DNA from: Microbacterium sp. EYE_78
GTDB lineage: Bacteria; Actinomycetota; Actinomycetes; Actinomycetales; Microbacteriaceae
DNA length: 64,000 nt
Assembly (NCBI RefSeq): GCF_023149035.1
Contig: NZ_JAHXMY010000002.1
Coordinates: 744,001 to 808,000 of the forward strand
Direction of reading: 5' to 3'
Within the stretch, counting starts at the first letter, position 1. Each line of letters begins with the position of its first letter. The position numbers and the translations under genes were made by a program. The notes under the pieces were generated by a model. The model saw only the letters and a program-made list of their open reading frames with translations, had not been told where the DNA came from and did not search any database. Positions 34,088 to 41,486 of this stretch are shown piece by piece.

Positions 34088-34956
34088 GCGGAGGGCCTCC
34101 GGAGCGTTCGAGGGGGACGGGGGGAACGGTGCGAGACAGCTGCGCGGAGGGCGATGCCGGCCTTCACGGGATTCGGCACCCGCACGCGGGTGTCGGGGTC
34201 CTCGGCCCTCCGCAGCCGGTCCGCGAGCGATGCGAAGAGACCGTGTGCCGTGGCCACGGCCGTCCTGCAGTCGGCCGGGAGCCGGGGGATCGTCGCGGCG
34301 GCGACGGCGAGGTCGGCATCGATGCGGTCGAGGACGTCGCGGCGGCGCGTCTCATCGCCCACGCGAAGGTAGTCGCGCCCGAGTCGGCCGGCGTCGTCGG
34401 CGTGATCCCGGAGGAAGTTGATGTCCTGGAAGGCGGCCCCCAGTCGCCGCGCTCCGGTCACGAGGTCGGGATCCGGCTCGGCGGGCGCCGCCGCTCCCGC
34501 GTTGACGAAGACCTGCAGGCACATGAGGCCGACGACCTCGGCGGAGCCGTAGACGTAGTCGTCGTGCGAGGCGTCGTCGTGCTCGGTGCGGTCGAGGTCG
34601 GTGCGCATGGATGCGAAGAACGGCTCGACATGCCGCCGGCTGATCCCGCATTCGCGCGCCGTCAGCGCGAACGCGTGGACGACCAGATTCGAGCTGAAGC
34701 CCCGCCCCATGGCGGCGAAGGTCTCGACCTCGAGGTCGTCGAGGACGCGGCGCTGCTCGGCGGCATCCACACCCGCGGCTTCAGCGGCGCCGTCGACGAC
34801 CTCGTCAGCGATCCTCACGAGCGCGTAGACGTTGCGGATGTGCCCCCGGACCCGGGGTCCGAACAGCCGCGTGGCGAGGCCGAACGAGGTGGAGTAGGCG
34901 CGGATGACGGATGCGGCCGCTGCAGCGGCGGTCGAATCGTAGAGCGTCGTCGTCAT
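34084..34956 (-). CDS. crtB: Phytoene synthase CrtB
   Basis: The 290-residue squalene/phytoene synthase has the two Asp-rich motifs, VRIADEVVDGA and QDINFLRDHADDAGRLGRDYL, and YVYGSAEVVGLMCLQVF between them. It condenses two GGPP molecules to phytoene. The ATG at 34956 overlaps the crtE stop (ATGA). The C-terminus (VSHRSPRPPRTLRRPSA) is basic and overlaps the crtI start. Confidence 0.94.
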   Translation of the reverse strand: MTTTLYDSTAAAAAASVIRAYSTSFGLATRLFGPRVRGHIRNVYALVRIADEVVDGAAEAAGVDAAEQRRVLDDLEVETFAAMGRGFSSNLVVHAFALTARECGISRRHVEPFFASMRTDLDRTEHDDASHDDYVYGSAEVVGLMCLQVFVNAGAAAPAEPDPDLVTGARRLGAAFQDINFLRDHADDAGRLGRDYLRVGDETRRRDVLDRIDADLAVAAATIPRLPADCRTAVATAHGLFASLADRLRRAEDPDTRVRVPNPVKAGIALRAAVSHRSPRPPRTLRRPSA

Positions 34957-36017
34957 CGGGGGATGCGGTCCTCCACCGCGGCGGCGAGGGCCGCGAGCAG
35001 GACGACGGCGTCGCGGGGGAGAGCGGCGTCGGCCGCGCGCGTCCGCGCGGATCGCAGGGTGTGGGAGATGAGCGCGACGGTGCGCTCCCGGGCACCGCTG
35101 GCGGCGAGCTCGCGCTGTGCCTCCGCGATGGCGATCGGGCCGGTCGGGGCGAGTGCGAGGGCGTTGGCCACCTGCGGCCACGCCTCGGTCTCGGCTGCCA
35201 TTGCGATGAGCGGCGTGCGCTTGGACGCCCGCAGGTCGGCGCCGGGCTCCCGACCGGCTTCGTCGCGCGTGCCGAAGGTGCCGATGAGGTCGTCTGCGAG
35301 CTGGAAGGCCACGCCGATCTCGGACCCGGCGGCCTCCAGCGCCGATCGCTCGTCCTCCGATGCGCCCGCGAGGAGCGCCCCCGCGGCGAGCGGTGCCTGG
35401 AACGAGTAGAAGGCGGTCTTGTCGCGGGCGGTGCGCAGCAGGGATGCCGCGGGAGGCAGGTCGGCGCCGATGGTCTGCTCCACATCGGCCAGCTCGCCGG
35501 CGGCCGAGACGAGCAGGGCGTCGTCCAGGAGGACGAACAGCGCCGCCCGCTGCGGCGCGGTGACCGGCGCGGTCGCGATCAACCGGGTGGCCTCGAACAG
35601 CAGCAGGTCGCCGGCCAGGACCGCTGCAGCCGTGCCGAGCAGCTGCGCCTCGTCCTCGTTGCCGCCGCGAGCCCGGGCCCGGTCGCGGAAGCGGCCGACG
35701 ACGTTCGGGATGCCGCGACGCTCGACGTCGCCGTCGATGAGGTCGTCGTGGACGACGAAGGCCGCGTGCAGCAGTTCGAAGGCGGCGGCGACGCGCCAGA
35801 GTCCGGGTGCCCGGGCAATGTCTCCGCCGAACGCCTCGAAGGCGGCGACCACGAGGGCGGGTCGAAGTCGCTTGCCGCCGGACGCGCCGGCAGCGGTCGC
35901 CTCGCCGAGCGCCGCCGAGGCATCACCGAGTGCCGCCGAGCGAGCTCGGAGGCGGCCCAGTGCCAGGTCGAGGGTGTCGTCGATCTCGCGGCGGGCGACG
36001 TCGGAGAGGCCGATCAC
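34953..36017 (-). CDS. crtE: Geranylgeranyl diphosphate synthase CrtE
   Basis: The 354-residue trans-isoprenyl diphosphate synthase has GGKRLRPALVVAAFEAFGG, the first Asp-rich motif VHDDLIDGDVERRG and the second region FQLADDLIGTFG. It makes GGPP (C20) from IPP and allylic primers, feeding CrtB and CrtEb. GTG at 36017 overlaps the idi stop (GTGA). In C. glutamicum GGPP is the reported ligand that releases the CrtR repressor, which would make this product the operon inducer here as well (inference). Confidence 0.92.
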   Translation of the reverse strand: MIGLSDVARREIDDTLDLALGRLRARSAALGDASAALGEATAAGASGGKRLRPALVVAAFEAFGGDIARAPGLWRVAAAFELLHAAFVVHDDLIDGDVERRGIPNVVGRFRDRARARGGNEDEAQLLGTAAAVLAGDLLLFEATRLIATAPVTAPQRAALFVLLDDALLVSAAGELADVEQTIGADLPPAASLLRTARDKTAFYSFQAPLAAGALLAGASEDERSALEAAGSEIGVAFQLADDLIGTFGTRDEAGREPGADLRASKRTPLIAMAAETEAWPQVANALALAPTGPIAIAEAQRELAASGARERTVALISHTLRSARTRAADAALPRDAVVLLAALAAAVEDRIPR

Positions 36018-36562
36018 GAGGCTCTCCGATGTTGCTCGGGTGCGAACAGGTCCAGCTGCTGGGACTGCAGGACCAGCCACGGGCTGAAGGCCCAGGGCGT
36101 GGTGCCGAGGGACGCGTCGAGGTCGGCGGGATCCACCCACCGGGCCTCCGCGACCTCGCGCGGGTTCAGGTCCGGCTCGTCGTCGGTGTACGCCATGTAG
36201 ACCGGGCAGATCTCGTGCTCGACGATGCCCGAAGCGTCGGTGGCGCGGTAGCGGAACAGGGGGAGCACGAGGGAGATGTCGCGCAGGGTCAGGCCCACCT
36301 CATATGCCGCGCGCCGCTTGACCGCGTCGATCACGGGTTCTGCGGGGGCGGGGTGTCCGCAGAAGGAATTGGTCCAGACGCCCGGCCATGCCGTCTTGTC
36401 AAGGGCTCGCCGGGTGACCAGGATCTCGCCGCGACTGTTGTACACATGGCAGGAGAAGGCGAGGTGCAGTGCAGTATCGGTACCGTGGACACTCGCCTTG
36501 GGAGCCGTGCCGATCTCGCGACCCTCGTCGTCCACCAGGACCACGTACTCGATTGCTGACAC
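36014..36562 (-). CDS. idi: Isopentenyl-diphosphate delta-isomerase type I
   Basis: This Nudix-fold isomerase of about 182 residues has the type I motifs TNSFCGHPAP (catalytic Cys) and IVEHEICPVY (Glu), plus WTNS and RRAAYEVGL. It interconverts IPP and DMAPP. GTG 36562 has GGGAG 7 nt upstream; a GTG two codons earlier (36568) lacks spacing for that site. It is the first gene of the carotenoid operon, a position not used in C. glutamicum, and lies directly behind the operator. Confidence 0.92.
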   Translation of the reverse strand: MSAIEYVVLVDDEGREIGTAPKASVHGTDTALHLAFSCHVYNSRGEILVTRRALDKTAWPGVWTNSFCGHPAPAEPVIDAVKRRAAYEVGLTLRDISLVLPLFRYRATDASGIVEHEICPVYMAYTDDEPDLNPREVAEARWVDPADLDASLGTTPWAFSPWLVLQSQQLDLFAPEQHRRAS

Positions 36563-36575
36563 GATCACTCCCTAC

Positions 36576-36596
36576 TTTGCTAGATTATCTAGCAAA
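36576..36596. promoter_or_regulatory. 21-bp palindromic operator/promoter between idi-crt operon and marR
   Basis: TTTGCTAGA (36576-36584), spacer TTA, then TCTAGCAAA (36588-36596) form a perfect inverted repeat, the usual form of a MarR-family site. Leftward it contains TAATCT (36587-36582), a -10 giving a short leader before idi; rightward it contains TAGATT (36581-36586) for marR. One bound dimer would cover both -10 elements, so the regulator should repress the operon and itself. It is AT-rich in a GC-rich setting. Confidence 0.8.
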
Positions 36597-36636
36597 CATT
36601 CGACATGGTACAGAACGACAGGGGAGGTGTCCAACG

Positions 36637-37107
36637 GTGGAGAAACCGTGGATTCCGAAGACACAGCGCGACGCCGTCGTCCTGTCCGCTCTCGAGGCGG
36701 TCCGCGCCTTCTCGGACTCCATGGACCGAATGTACGCGGGCATGCGCGGTGACATGGACATGAACACGACGGACCTCGCGGCGCTGCGGATGCTCATCAT
36801 CCGGGAGCAGAACGGCGACGTCGTCAAGCCGCACGACCTCGCCACGCACCTCGCGATCTCCACCGCCTCGACGACGAAGCTCCTGGATCGGCTCACCGAA
36901 GCGGGATACCTCACGCGCAAACCGCACCCGACGGATCGCCGCGCACGGATCGTCGCCCTCACCGAGGCGGCCCGGCACGAGTTCCACCGACACTTCGGTC
37001 AGCGGCTGAAGGCGATGCGGGAGGCGATGGTCGGCTACACCGACGATGAGCTGCGAGCCGTCGTCCGCTTCCTGTCCGACATGGAGTCGGCGATGCTGCC
37101 GCGGTGA
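36637..37107 (+). CDS. MarR-family regulator (CrtR-like) of the carotenoid operon
   Basis: The 156-residue protein has the MarR winged helix-turn-helix: DLATHLAISTASTTKLLDRLTEAGYL as recognition region (about residues 67-92) and the wing KPHPTDRRARIVALTEAA. N- and C-terminal helices form the dimer interface. GTG 36637 is preceded by GGGGAGG at 8 nt. Divergent position and the shared palindrome argue that it controls idi-crtEBIYeYfEb, as CrtR does in Corynebacterium. It is followed by a U-tract terminator. Confidence 0.9.
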   Translation: MEKPWIPKTQRDAVVLSALEAVRAFSDSMDRMYAGMRGDMDMNTTDLAALRMLIIREQNGDVVKPHDLATHLAISTASTTKLLDRLTEAGYLTRKPHPTDRRARIVALTEAARHEFHRHFGQRLKAMREAMVGYTDDELRAVVRFLSDMESAMLPR

Positions 37108-37127
37108 GCGGCACGCCTCCGGAAATC

Positions 37128-37170
37128 GAAGAAGGCGCCCCCTCCGGAGAGGGAACGCCTTCTTCTTTTT
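37128..37170 (+). terminator. Rho-independent terminator of marR
   Basis: GAAGAAGGCG (37128-37137) pairs with CGCCTTCTTC (37156-37165); the loop side contains a secondary CCCTCCGGAGAGGG hairpin, and five T follow (37166-37170). It is the only hairpin in the window with a clear U-tract. Confidence 0.85.
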
Positions 37171-37171
37171 G

Positions 37172-37245
37172 TTGCGGGGACAGGATTTGAACCTGCGACC
37201 TCTGGGTTATGAGCCCAGCGAGCTACCGAGCTGCTCCACCCCGCG
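37172..37245 (-). tRNA. Initiator tRNA-Met (fMet), anticodon CAT
   Basis: On the minus strand the gene reads CGCGGGGTGGAGCAGCTCGG at the 5' end. Anticodon stem and loop are TGGG-CTCATAA-CCCA, with the three G:C pairs that mark initiator tRNA, and position 1 (C) does not pair with position 72 (A), the second initiator hallmark. The T loop is TTCAAAT. Length is 74 nt and CCA is not encoded. Confidence 0.95.
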
Positions 37246-37325
37246 GCACAAGAGAAAACACTAGCACGGGTTTCGGGGTCACGCGAATCGGTGGCGGATC
37301 ATCCGCCCTCGGGGAGGATGGGCGC

Positions 37326-37835
37326 ATGGGCACCCGGACCGACGACCCGACGGCGGACGCAGCCGCGGACGGCCGCGACGAGACGCGCAACGAGCGCGCC
37401 GACCGCAACTGGAGTGAGGTCCTGCAGGAGCTGCGCGTGCTGCAGACCGGCACGCAGATCCTGACCGGGTTCCTCCTCGCGCTGGCGTTCCAACCGACCT
37501 TCGACGACCTCGGTTCCCATCAGCGGATCGTCTACCTCGCACTGATCGTCCTCTCCGCCCTCAGCGCGGTCGTCGCCCTCGCGCCCGTCGCGCTGCACCG
37601 CATCCTCTTCGCGCAGCGCGCGAAACCGACGATCGTCCGGTTCGGGCACGTGTGCATGATCGCAGCGCTCCTGCTCGTGTCGACGCTCCTCGTGGGCGTC
37701 GTCGCGTTCGTGTTCGACGTCGTCGTGGGCGGTGCGGCATCCTGGATCTCAGGCGGTGCGCTCTCGCTCACGATCGTCGTGCTGTGGGTCGCGATCCCCG
37801 CCGCCGTCCGCACCCGCGCCGGAAGGAACCCATGA
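37326..37835 (+). CDS. DUF6328-like small membrane protein
   Basis: The 169-residue protein has a charged N-terminus, the segment WSEVLQELRVLQTGTQILTGFLLALAFQP typical of DUF6328, and four membrane helices (about 49-62, 75-95, 111-134, 141-160). Role unknown. The ATG at 37326 has GGGGAGGAT upstream. Its stop overlaps the start of the amidohydrolase gene (ATGA), implying coupled translation. Confidence 0.8.
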   Translation: MGTRTDDPTADAAADGRDETRNERADRNWSEVLQELRVLQTGTQILTGFLLALAFQPTFDDLGSHQRIVYLALIVLSALSAVVALAPVALHRILFAQRAKPTIVRFGHVCMIAALLLVSTLLVGVVAFVFDVVVGGAASWISGGALSLTIVVLWVAIPAAVRTRAGRNP

Positions 37836-38638
37836 CCGGATCGATCGGTGTCGCCGTCGCCCAGTTCGCGCCCGCCGCCGACGAGGCGGCGAACCTCGAG
37901 ACCATCGACGAGCTCGTCGACAGAGCCGCCGACCGCGGCGCGGCCGTGATCGTGTTCCCGGAGTACTCGAGCTACTTCATCGATCCGTTCGACGAGTCGC
38001 TGTCTGTGCATGCGCAGAACCTCGACGGGCCGTTCGTCGCTGCGCTCACCGCGATGGCGGCACGCCGGGGCATCCACATCGTGGCGGGACTGCTGGAGCG
38101 CTCGACGACGGCGGGACGCGTGCGCAACACGGTCGTCGCGGTCGGTCCCGAGGGCCTCGTCGCGCACTATCGCAAGCTCCACTTGTACGACGCCTTCGGT
38201 CAGCGCGAGTCGGACTGGGTGGAGGCCGGAGACCTGGGCGACCCGCAGACCTTCGACGTCGCGGGTGTGCGCTTCGCGCTCATGACTTGTTACGACCTGC
38301 GATTCCCAGAGGTGGCGCGGGTCCTCGCCGACACCGGCGCGCACGTCATCCTGGTCGCGGCGGAATGGGTGCGCGGGCCGCTGAAGGAGCACCACTGGCG
38401 CACGCTGATGCACGCCCGCGCGATCGAGAACACCTTGTGGCTGGCCGGCGCCGACCACCCGCCGCCGCTCGGGGTCGGACACTCCCTCATCATCGACCCG
38501 CAGGGCGTGCAGGTGGCGAGCATCGGGACGTCCACCGACGTCGCCGTCGCGCACATCGACGTCGGCGCGGTCGAGCGGGTGCGCAGGGTCAACCCCGCAC
38601 TCCGCCTGCGGCGCTACGAGGTCTCCCCGAGAGGCTGA
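37832..38638 (+). CDS. Nitrilase-superfamily carbon-nitrogen hydrolase
   Basis: The 268-residue protein shows the Glu-Lys-Cys triad: Glu in IVFPEYSSYF (about residue 44), Lys in HYRKLHLYDAFG and Cys in LMTCYDLRFPE. It hydrolyses amides or nitriles, probably omega-amidase or deaminated-glutathione amidase-like; substrate uncertain. It is coupled to the upstream membrane-protein gene and converges with an aminotransferase gene 11 bp away. The pairing of an omega-amidase-like enzyme with a glutamine-type transaminase would be metabolically sensible, since the transaminase yields the amidase substrate (inference). Confidence 0.88.
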   Translation: MTGSIGVAVAQFAPAADEAANLETIDELVDRAADRGAAVIVFPEYSSYFIDPFDESLSVHAQNLDGPFVAALTAMAARRGIHIVAGLLERSTTAGRVRNTVVAVGPEGLVAHYRKLHLYDAFGQRESDWVEAGDLGDPQTFDVAGVRFALMTCYDLRFPEVARVLADTGAHVILVAAEWVRGPLKEHHWRTLMHARAIENTLWLAGADHPPPLGVGHSLIIDPQGVQVASIGTSTDVAVAHIDVGAVERVRRVNPALRLRRYEVSPRG

Positions 38639-38649
38639 TCCGTCTGGCG

Positions 38650-39858
38650 TCAGCGACCGGATGCGGCGAGTCGCCGCGCGGCCTCCGCGATGACCTCGGT
38701 CCGTTTGCACGCCGCGAACCGGATGAGGCTGGCGTAGTCCCGGCGGTGCGCTGCCGACACGAAGGCGGTCAGCGGGATCGCGGCCACGCCGACCCGCTCC
38801 GGGAGCGTGCGGCAGAAGTCGGCGGCATCCTGGCCCGGCGGGAGGATGCCTCGGGCGTCCGCCACAGTGAAGTAGGAGCCCGCCGGCGTCGACACGGCGT
38901 AGCCCGCGGCCCGCAATCCCTCACCGAGCAGATCGCGTCGTTCGCGCTGGGTCGCAGCGAGCCCGTCGAAGAACGCGTCGCCTAGCCGGAGTCCGGCCGC
39001 GATGGCGGGCTGGAAGGGGGCGCCGTTGACGAAGGTGAGGTACTGCTTGACCGCCAGAACCGCGTCGATGAGGTCGGCGGGCCCCGTGATCCAGCCGATC
39101 TTCCAGCCGGTGGTCCGGAACGTCTTGCCGCCTGAGGAGATGGACAGGGTGCGCTCGGCGGCACCCGGGAGCGTCGCGATCGGGACGTGGCGGCCGTCCA
39201 TGACGAGGTGCTCGTACACCTCGTCGGTCAGGATCAGCGCGTCGTGACGGTGGGCGAGGCGCACGATCTCGTCCGTCACCTCGCGCGAGAAGACCGTTCC
39301 GGTCGGGTTGTGCGGATCGTTCACGAGGATGATCCGCGTCCGGTCGCCGACTGCGCGGCGGAGGTCGTCGAGGTCGGGTTCGAGCGACGGCCAGCGCAAG
39401 GGGACGGGCACCAGGCGCGCACCCGCGAGCGCGATCGCGGCGGCGTACGAGTCGTAATACGGCTCGAAGACGACCACCTCGTCGTCGGGTCCGTCCAGCA
39501 GGCCCAGCAGCGCTGCGCTCAGCGCTTCGGTCGCCCCGGCGGTGACGAGGATCTCCCGGCCCGCGTCGAGGGTGATGCCGTAGAAGCGCTGTTGGTGCTC
39601 CGCCACGGCGGCGAGCAGGTCGGGGTGCCCGCGGCCGGGGGAGTACTGGTTGACGCCGTCGCGGATGGCGCGGGTCGCAGCATCCAGGACGTCGGCCGGG
39701 CCGTCCTCGTCGGGGAACCCCTGACCCAGGTTCACCGCGTCGTGCCTGACAGCAGCGGCGCTGATCTCAGCGAAGATCGTGGGCGCGAGCGAGCCGTCGG
39801 ACGCGAGGAGGCCGGCACCGCGCGCCGCGCGTTGCCAGGCACCGGAGATGTGCAGCAC
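38650..39858 (-). CDS. Class I PLP-dependent aminotransferase (methionine/kynurenine aminotransferase-like)
   Basis: The 402-residue protein has the fold-type I aminotransferase pattern: NLGQGFPDEDGP, YSPGRGHPDLLAAVA, VTAGATEAL, NDPHNPTGTVF, LTDEVYEHLV and the PLP lysine in SSGGKTFRTTGWKIGW. It is closest to YbdL/KAT-type enzymes that transaminate methionine, glutamine or kynurenine. GTG 39858 is favoured because TACGCT ends exactly 6 nt before it; a GTG at 39900 with GAGG upstream would add 14 residues. Confidence 0.88.
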   Translation of the reverse strand: MLHISGAWQRAARGAGLLASDGSLAPTIFAEISAAAVRHDAVNLGQGFPDEDGPADVLDAATRAIRDGVNQYSPGRGHPDLLAAVAEHQQRFYGITLDAGREILVTAGATEALSAALLGLLDGPDDEVVVFEPYYDSYAAAIALAGARLVPVPLRWPSLEPDLDDLRRAVGDRTRIILVNDPHNPTGTVFSREVTDEIVRLAHRHDALILTDEVYEHLVMDGRHVPIATLPGAAERTLSISSGGKTFRTTGWKIGWITGPADLIDAVLAVKQYLTFVNGAPFQPAIAAGLRLGDAFFDGLAATQRERRDLLGEGLRAAGYAVSTPAGSYFTVADARGILPPGQDAADFCRTLPERVGVAAIPLTAFVSAAHRRDYASLIRFAACKRTEVIAEAARRLAASGR

Positions 39859-39864
39859 CGGCTC

Positions 39865-39870
39865 AGCGTA
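39865..39870 (-). promoter_or_regulatory. -10 element TACGCT of the aminotransferase gene
   Basis: Read leftward, it ends 6 nt before the GTG at 39858 and decides the start choice in favour of a leaderless mRNA. Confidence 0.55.
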
Positions 39871-40004
39871 TCGCCGGGTGCCGGAGGAGCGTGCTGTCAC
39901 GGATCCTCGACCCCACCGGTCCCATAGGCTGATCGGAGGGTCGACATAGCCGTTCCACAGACTGCGGGCGCACTCTGGAGAGGCCTCGAAGAAGGAGCAT
40001 TCCC

Positions 40005-41420
40005 ATGAGCGAACCGAACACCCCCGACGCCGACCTCCCCCCGCGCCCGCCGATGCCGGAGTCGACTCCCACTGCGGGCGCGCAGCCGGCGCCTCAGGGG
40101 TGGTCGCACGGCTCCTCGCCGTCCTCCGGTCCCGGACCGCAGCTGTCCCCGCGGGCCTCGACCGTGCCGCTGGGGTACGTCCAGCCCACGCCGGCGCCGC
40201 ACCACAGCGGCGGGGAGGCGAAGGTGGGATCGGGCAAGATCGTCGCCGTGCTCGTCGCCGCCGCCATCGTCGGCGCCGTCTCCGGGCTGGGCGGTGCGGC
40301 CATCGGGTCGGACGTGTTCCGCAGCGGCAGCAACACCGTCGTGCAGGGCGGCGCGACGCAGGTGACCGTGAACGACCCCGACAACGTCAACCAGACCACG
40401 GGCATCGCGGCGAAGACGCTGCCGAGCGTCGTCACGATCAGTGCGACCTCGTCGAACGGCGGTGGGACGGGCTCGGGCGTCGTGCTGAGCGAGGACGGGT
40501 ACGTCGTCACGAACACCCACGTGGTCACCCTCGACGGGGCCACCGGCGATGCGGCGCTGCGGGTGACGACCTCGGACGGCAAGGTGTACGACGCGGAGAT
40601 CGTCGGGACAGACCCGCTGTACGACCTCGCGGTCATCAAATTGACGGATGCCTCCGGACTCACTCCGATCGAGTTCGCCGACTCGAGCAAGCTCAACGTC
40701 GGGGACACGACGGTCGCCGTCGGCGCTCCCCTCGGGCTGTCGAACACCGTGACCACCGGTATCGTCAGCGCGCTCAACCGGTCGATCCAGATCGCGTCGT
40801 CGGCGGTCCCGGATTCCGGTGAGCAGCAGGAGGACCAGGGCCAGGGCGGCGAATCGCCGTTCCAGTTCGACTTCGGCCAGGGCCAGCAGCAGCAGGGCGG
40901 CGGATCCGGCACGATCTCGATCGCAGTGATCCAGACCGATGCCGCGATCAACCCCGGCAACTCCGGCGGCGCCCTCGTCGACGACGAGGGCAAGCTCATC
41001 GGCGTGAACGTCGCCATCGCGACGGCCGGCGGCGGGTCGTCTTCGAGTGAGGCCGGGTCCATCGGCGTCGGCTTCTCGATCCCGAGCGACATCGTCAAGC
41101 GCGTGACCGAACAGCTCATCGAGGACGGCAGCGCGACGCACGGTCTGCTGGGCGCGATGGTCGGCAACGCCGCGGACGCGGAGGACAGCACGATCGCGGG
41201 AGCCCTCATCAGCGAGACCACCGGCGGGGGAGCCGCGGCGGCCGCGGGCCTGCGTGCCGGTGACATCGTCACCGAGTTCAACGGGGTGCCCGTCCGCGAC
41301 GCGACTGATCTGACGGCGCAGGTCCGGGCCCTCGCCGGCGGAGCCGAAGCCTCCCTGGTCTACGTGCGAGACGGGCAGACCCGCACCGCCGACGTGACCC
41401 TCGGCGAGCTGACCGACTGA
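40005..41420 (+). CDS. HtrA/DegP-type membrane-anchored serine protease with PDZ domain
   Basis: The 471-residue protein has a Pro-rich cytoplasmic head (1-70), one membrane helix (about 78-100), a trypsin-like domain with His in VTNTHVV, Asp in DPLYDLAVIKL and Ser in NPGNSGGAL, and a C-terminal PDZ domain (from about 385, LRAGDIVTEFNGVPV). A Gln/Gly-rich insert (GQGGESPFQFDFGQGQQQQGG) interrupts the protease domain near residues 270-303. It should degrade or process misfolded exported proteins. ATG has GAAGGAG upstream. A strong hairpin ends its transcript. Confidence 0.92.
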   Translation: MSEPNTPDADLPPRPPMPESTPTAGAQPAPQGWSHGSSPSSGPGPQLSPRASTVPLGYVQPTPAPHHSGGEAKVGSGKIVAVLVAAAIVGAVSGLGGAAIGSDVFRSGSNTVVQGGATQVTVNDPDNVNQTTGIAAKTLPSVVTISATSSNGGGTGSGVVLSEDGYVVTNTHVVTLDGATGDAALRVTTSDGKVYDAEIVGTDPLYDLAVIKLTDASGLTPIEFADSSKLNVGDTTVAVGAPLGLSNTVTTGIVSALNRSIQIASSAVPDSGEQQEDQGQGGESPFQFDFGQGQQQQGGGSGTISIAVIQTDAAINPGNSGGALVDDEGKLIGVNVAIATAGGGSSSSEAGSIGVGFSIPSDIVKRVTEQLIEDGSATHGLLGAMVGNAADAEDSTIAGALISETTGGGAAAAAGLRAGDIVTEFNGVPVRDATDLTAQVRALAGGAEASLVYVRDGQTRTADVTLGELTD

Positions 41421-41437
41421 GGTCGCGGCAGTCCCAC

Positions 41438-41486
41438 CGAGAACGACCCCACCCCGCGCTAGGCTCGCGGGGTGGGGTCGTTCTCG
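41438..41486 (+). terminator. 21-bp perfect hairpin carrying the next gene's -10 in its loop
   Basis: Positions 41438-41458 are the exact reverse complement of 41466-41486 (arms contain GAACGACCCCACCCCGCG). The 7-nt loop is CTAGGCT. It should terminate the HtrA transcript. The right arm already contains the GTG (41472) of the next gene. Confidence 0.8.
41460..41465 (+). promoter_or_regulatory. -10 element TAGGCT inside the terminator loop
   Basis: The hexamer ends 6 nt before the GTG at 41472, so RNA starting there would lack the left arm and not fold into the hairpin. Confidence 0.6.

Noticed and set aside
39859..39900. Upstream GTG start for the aminotransferase adding 14 residues
   Set aside because: The TACGCT hexamer exactly 6 nt before GTG 39858 lies inside this extension, and the family normally starts near LHISGAW; kept only as an alternative.
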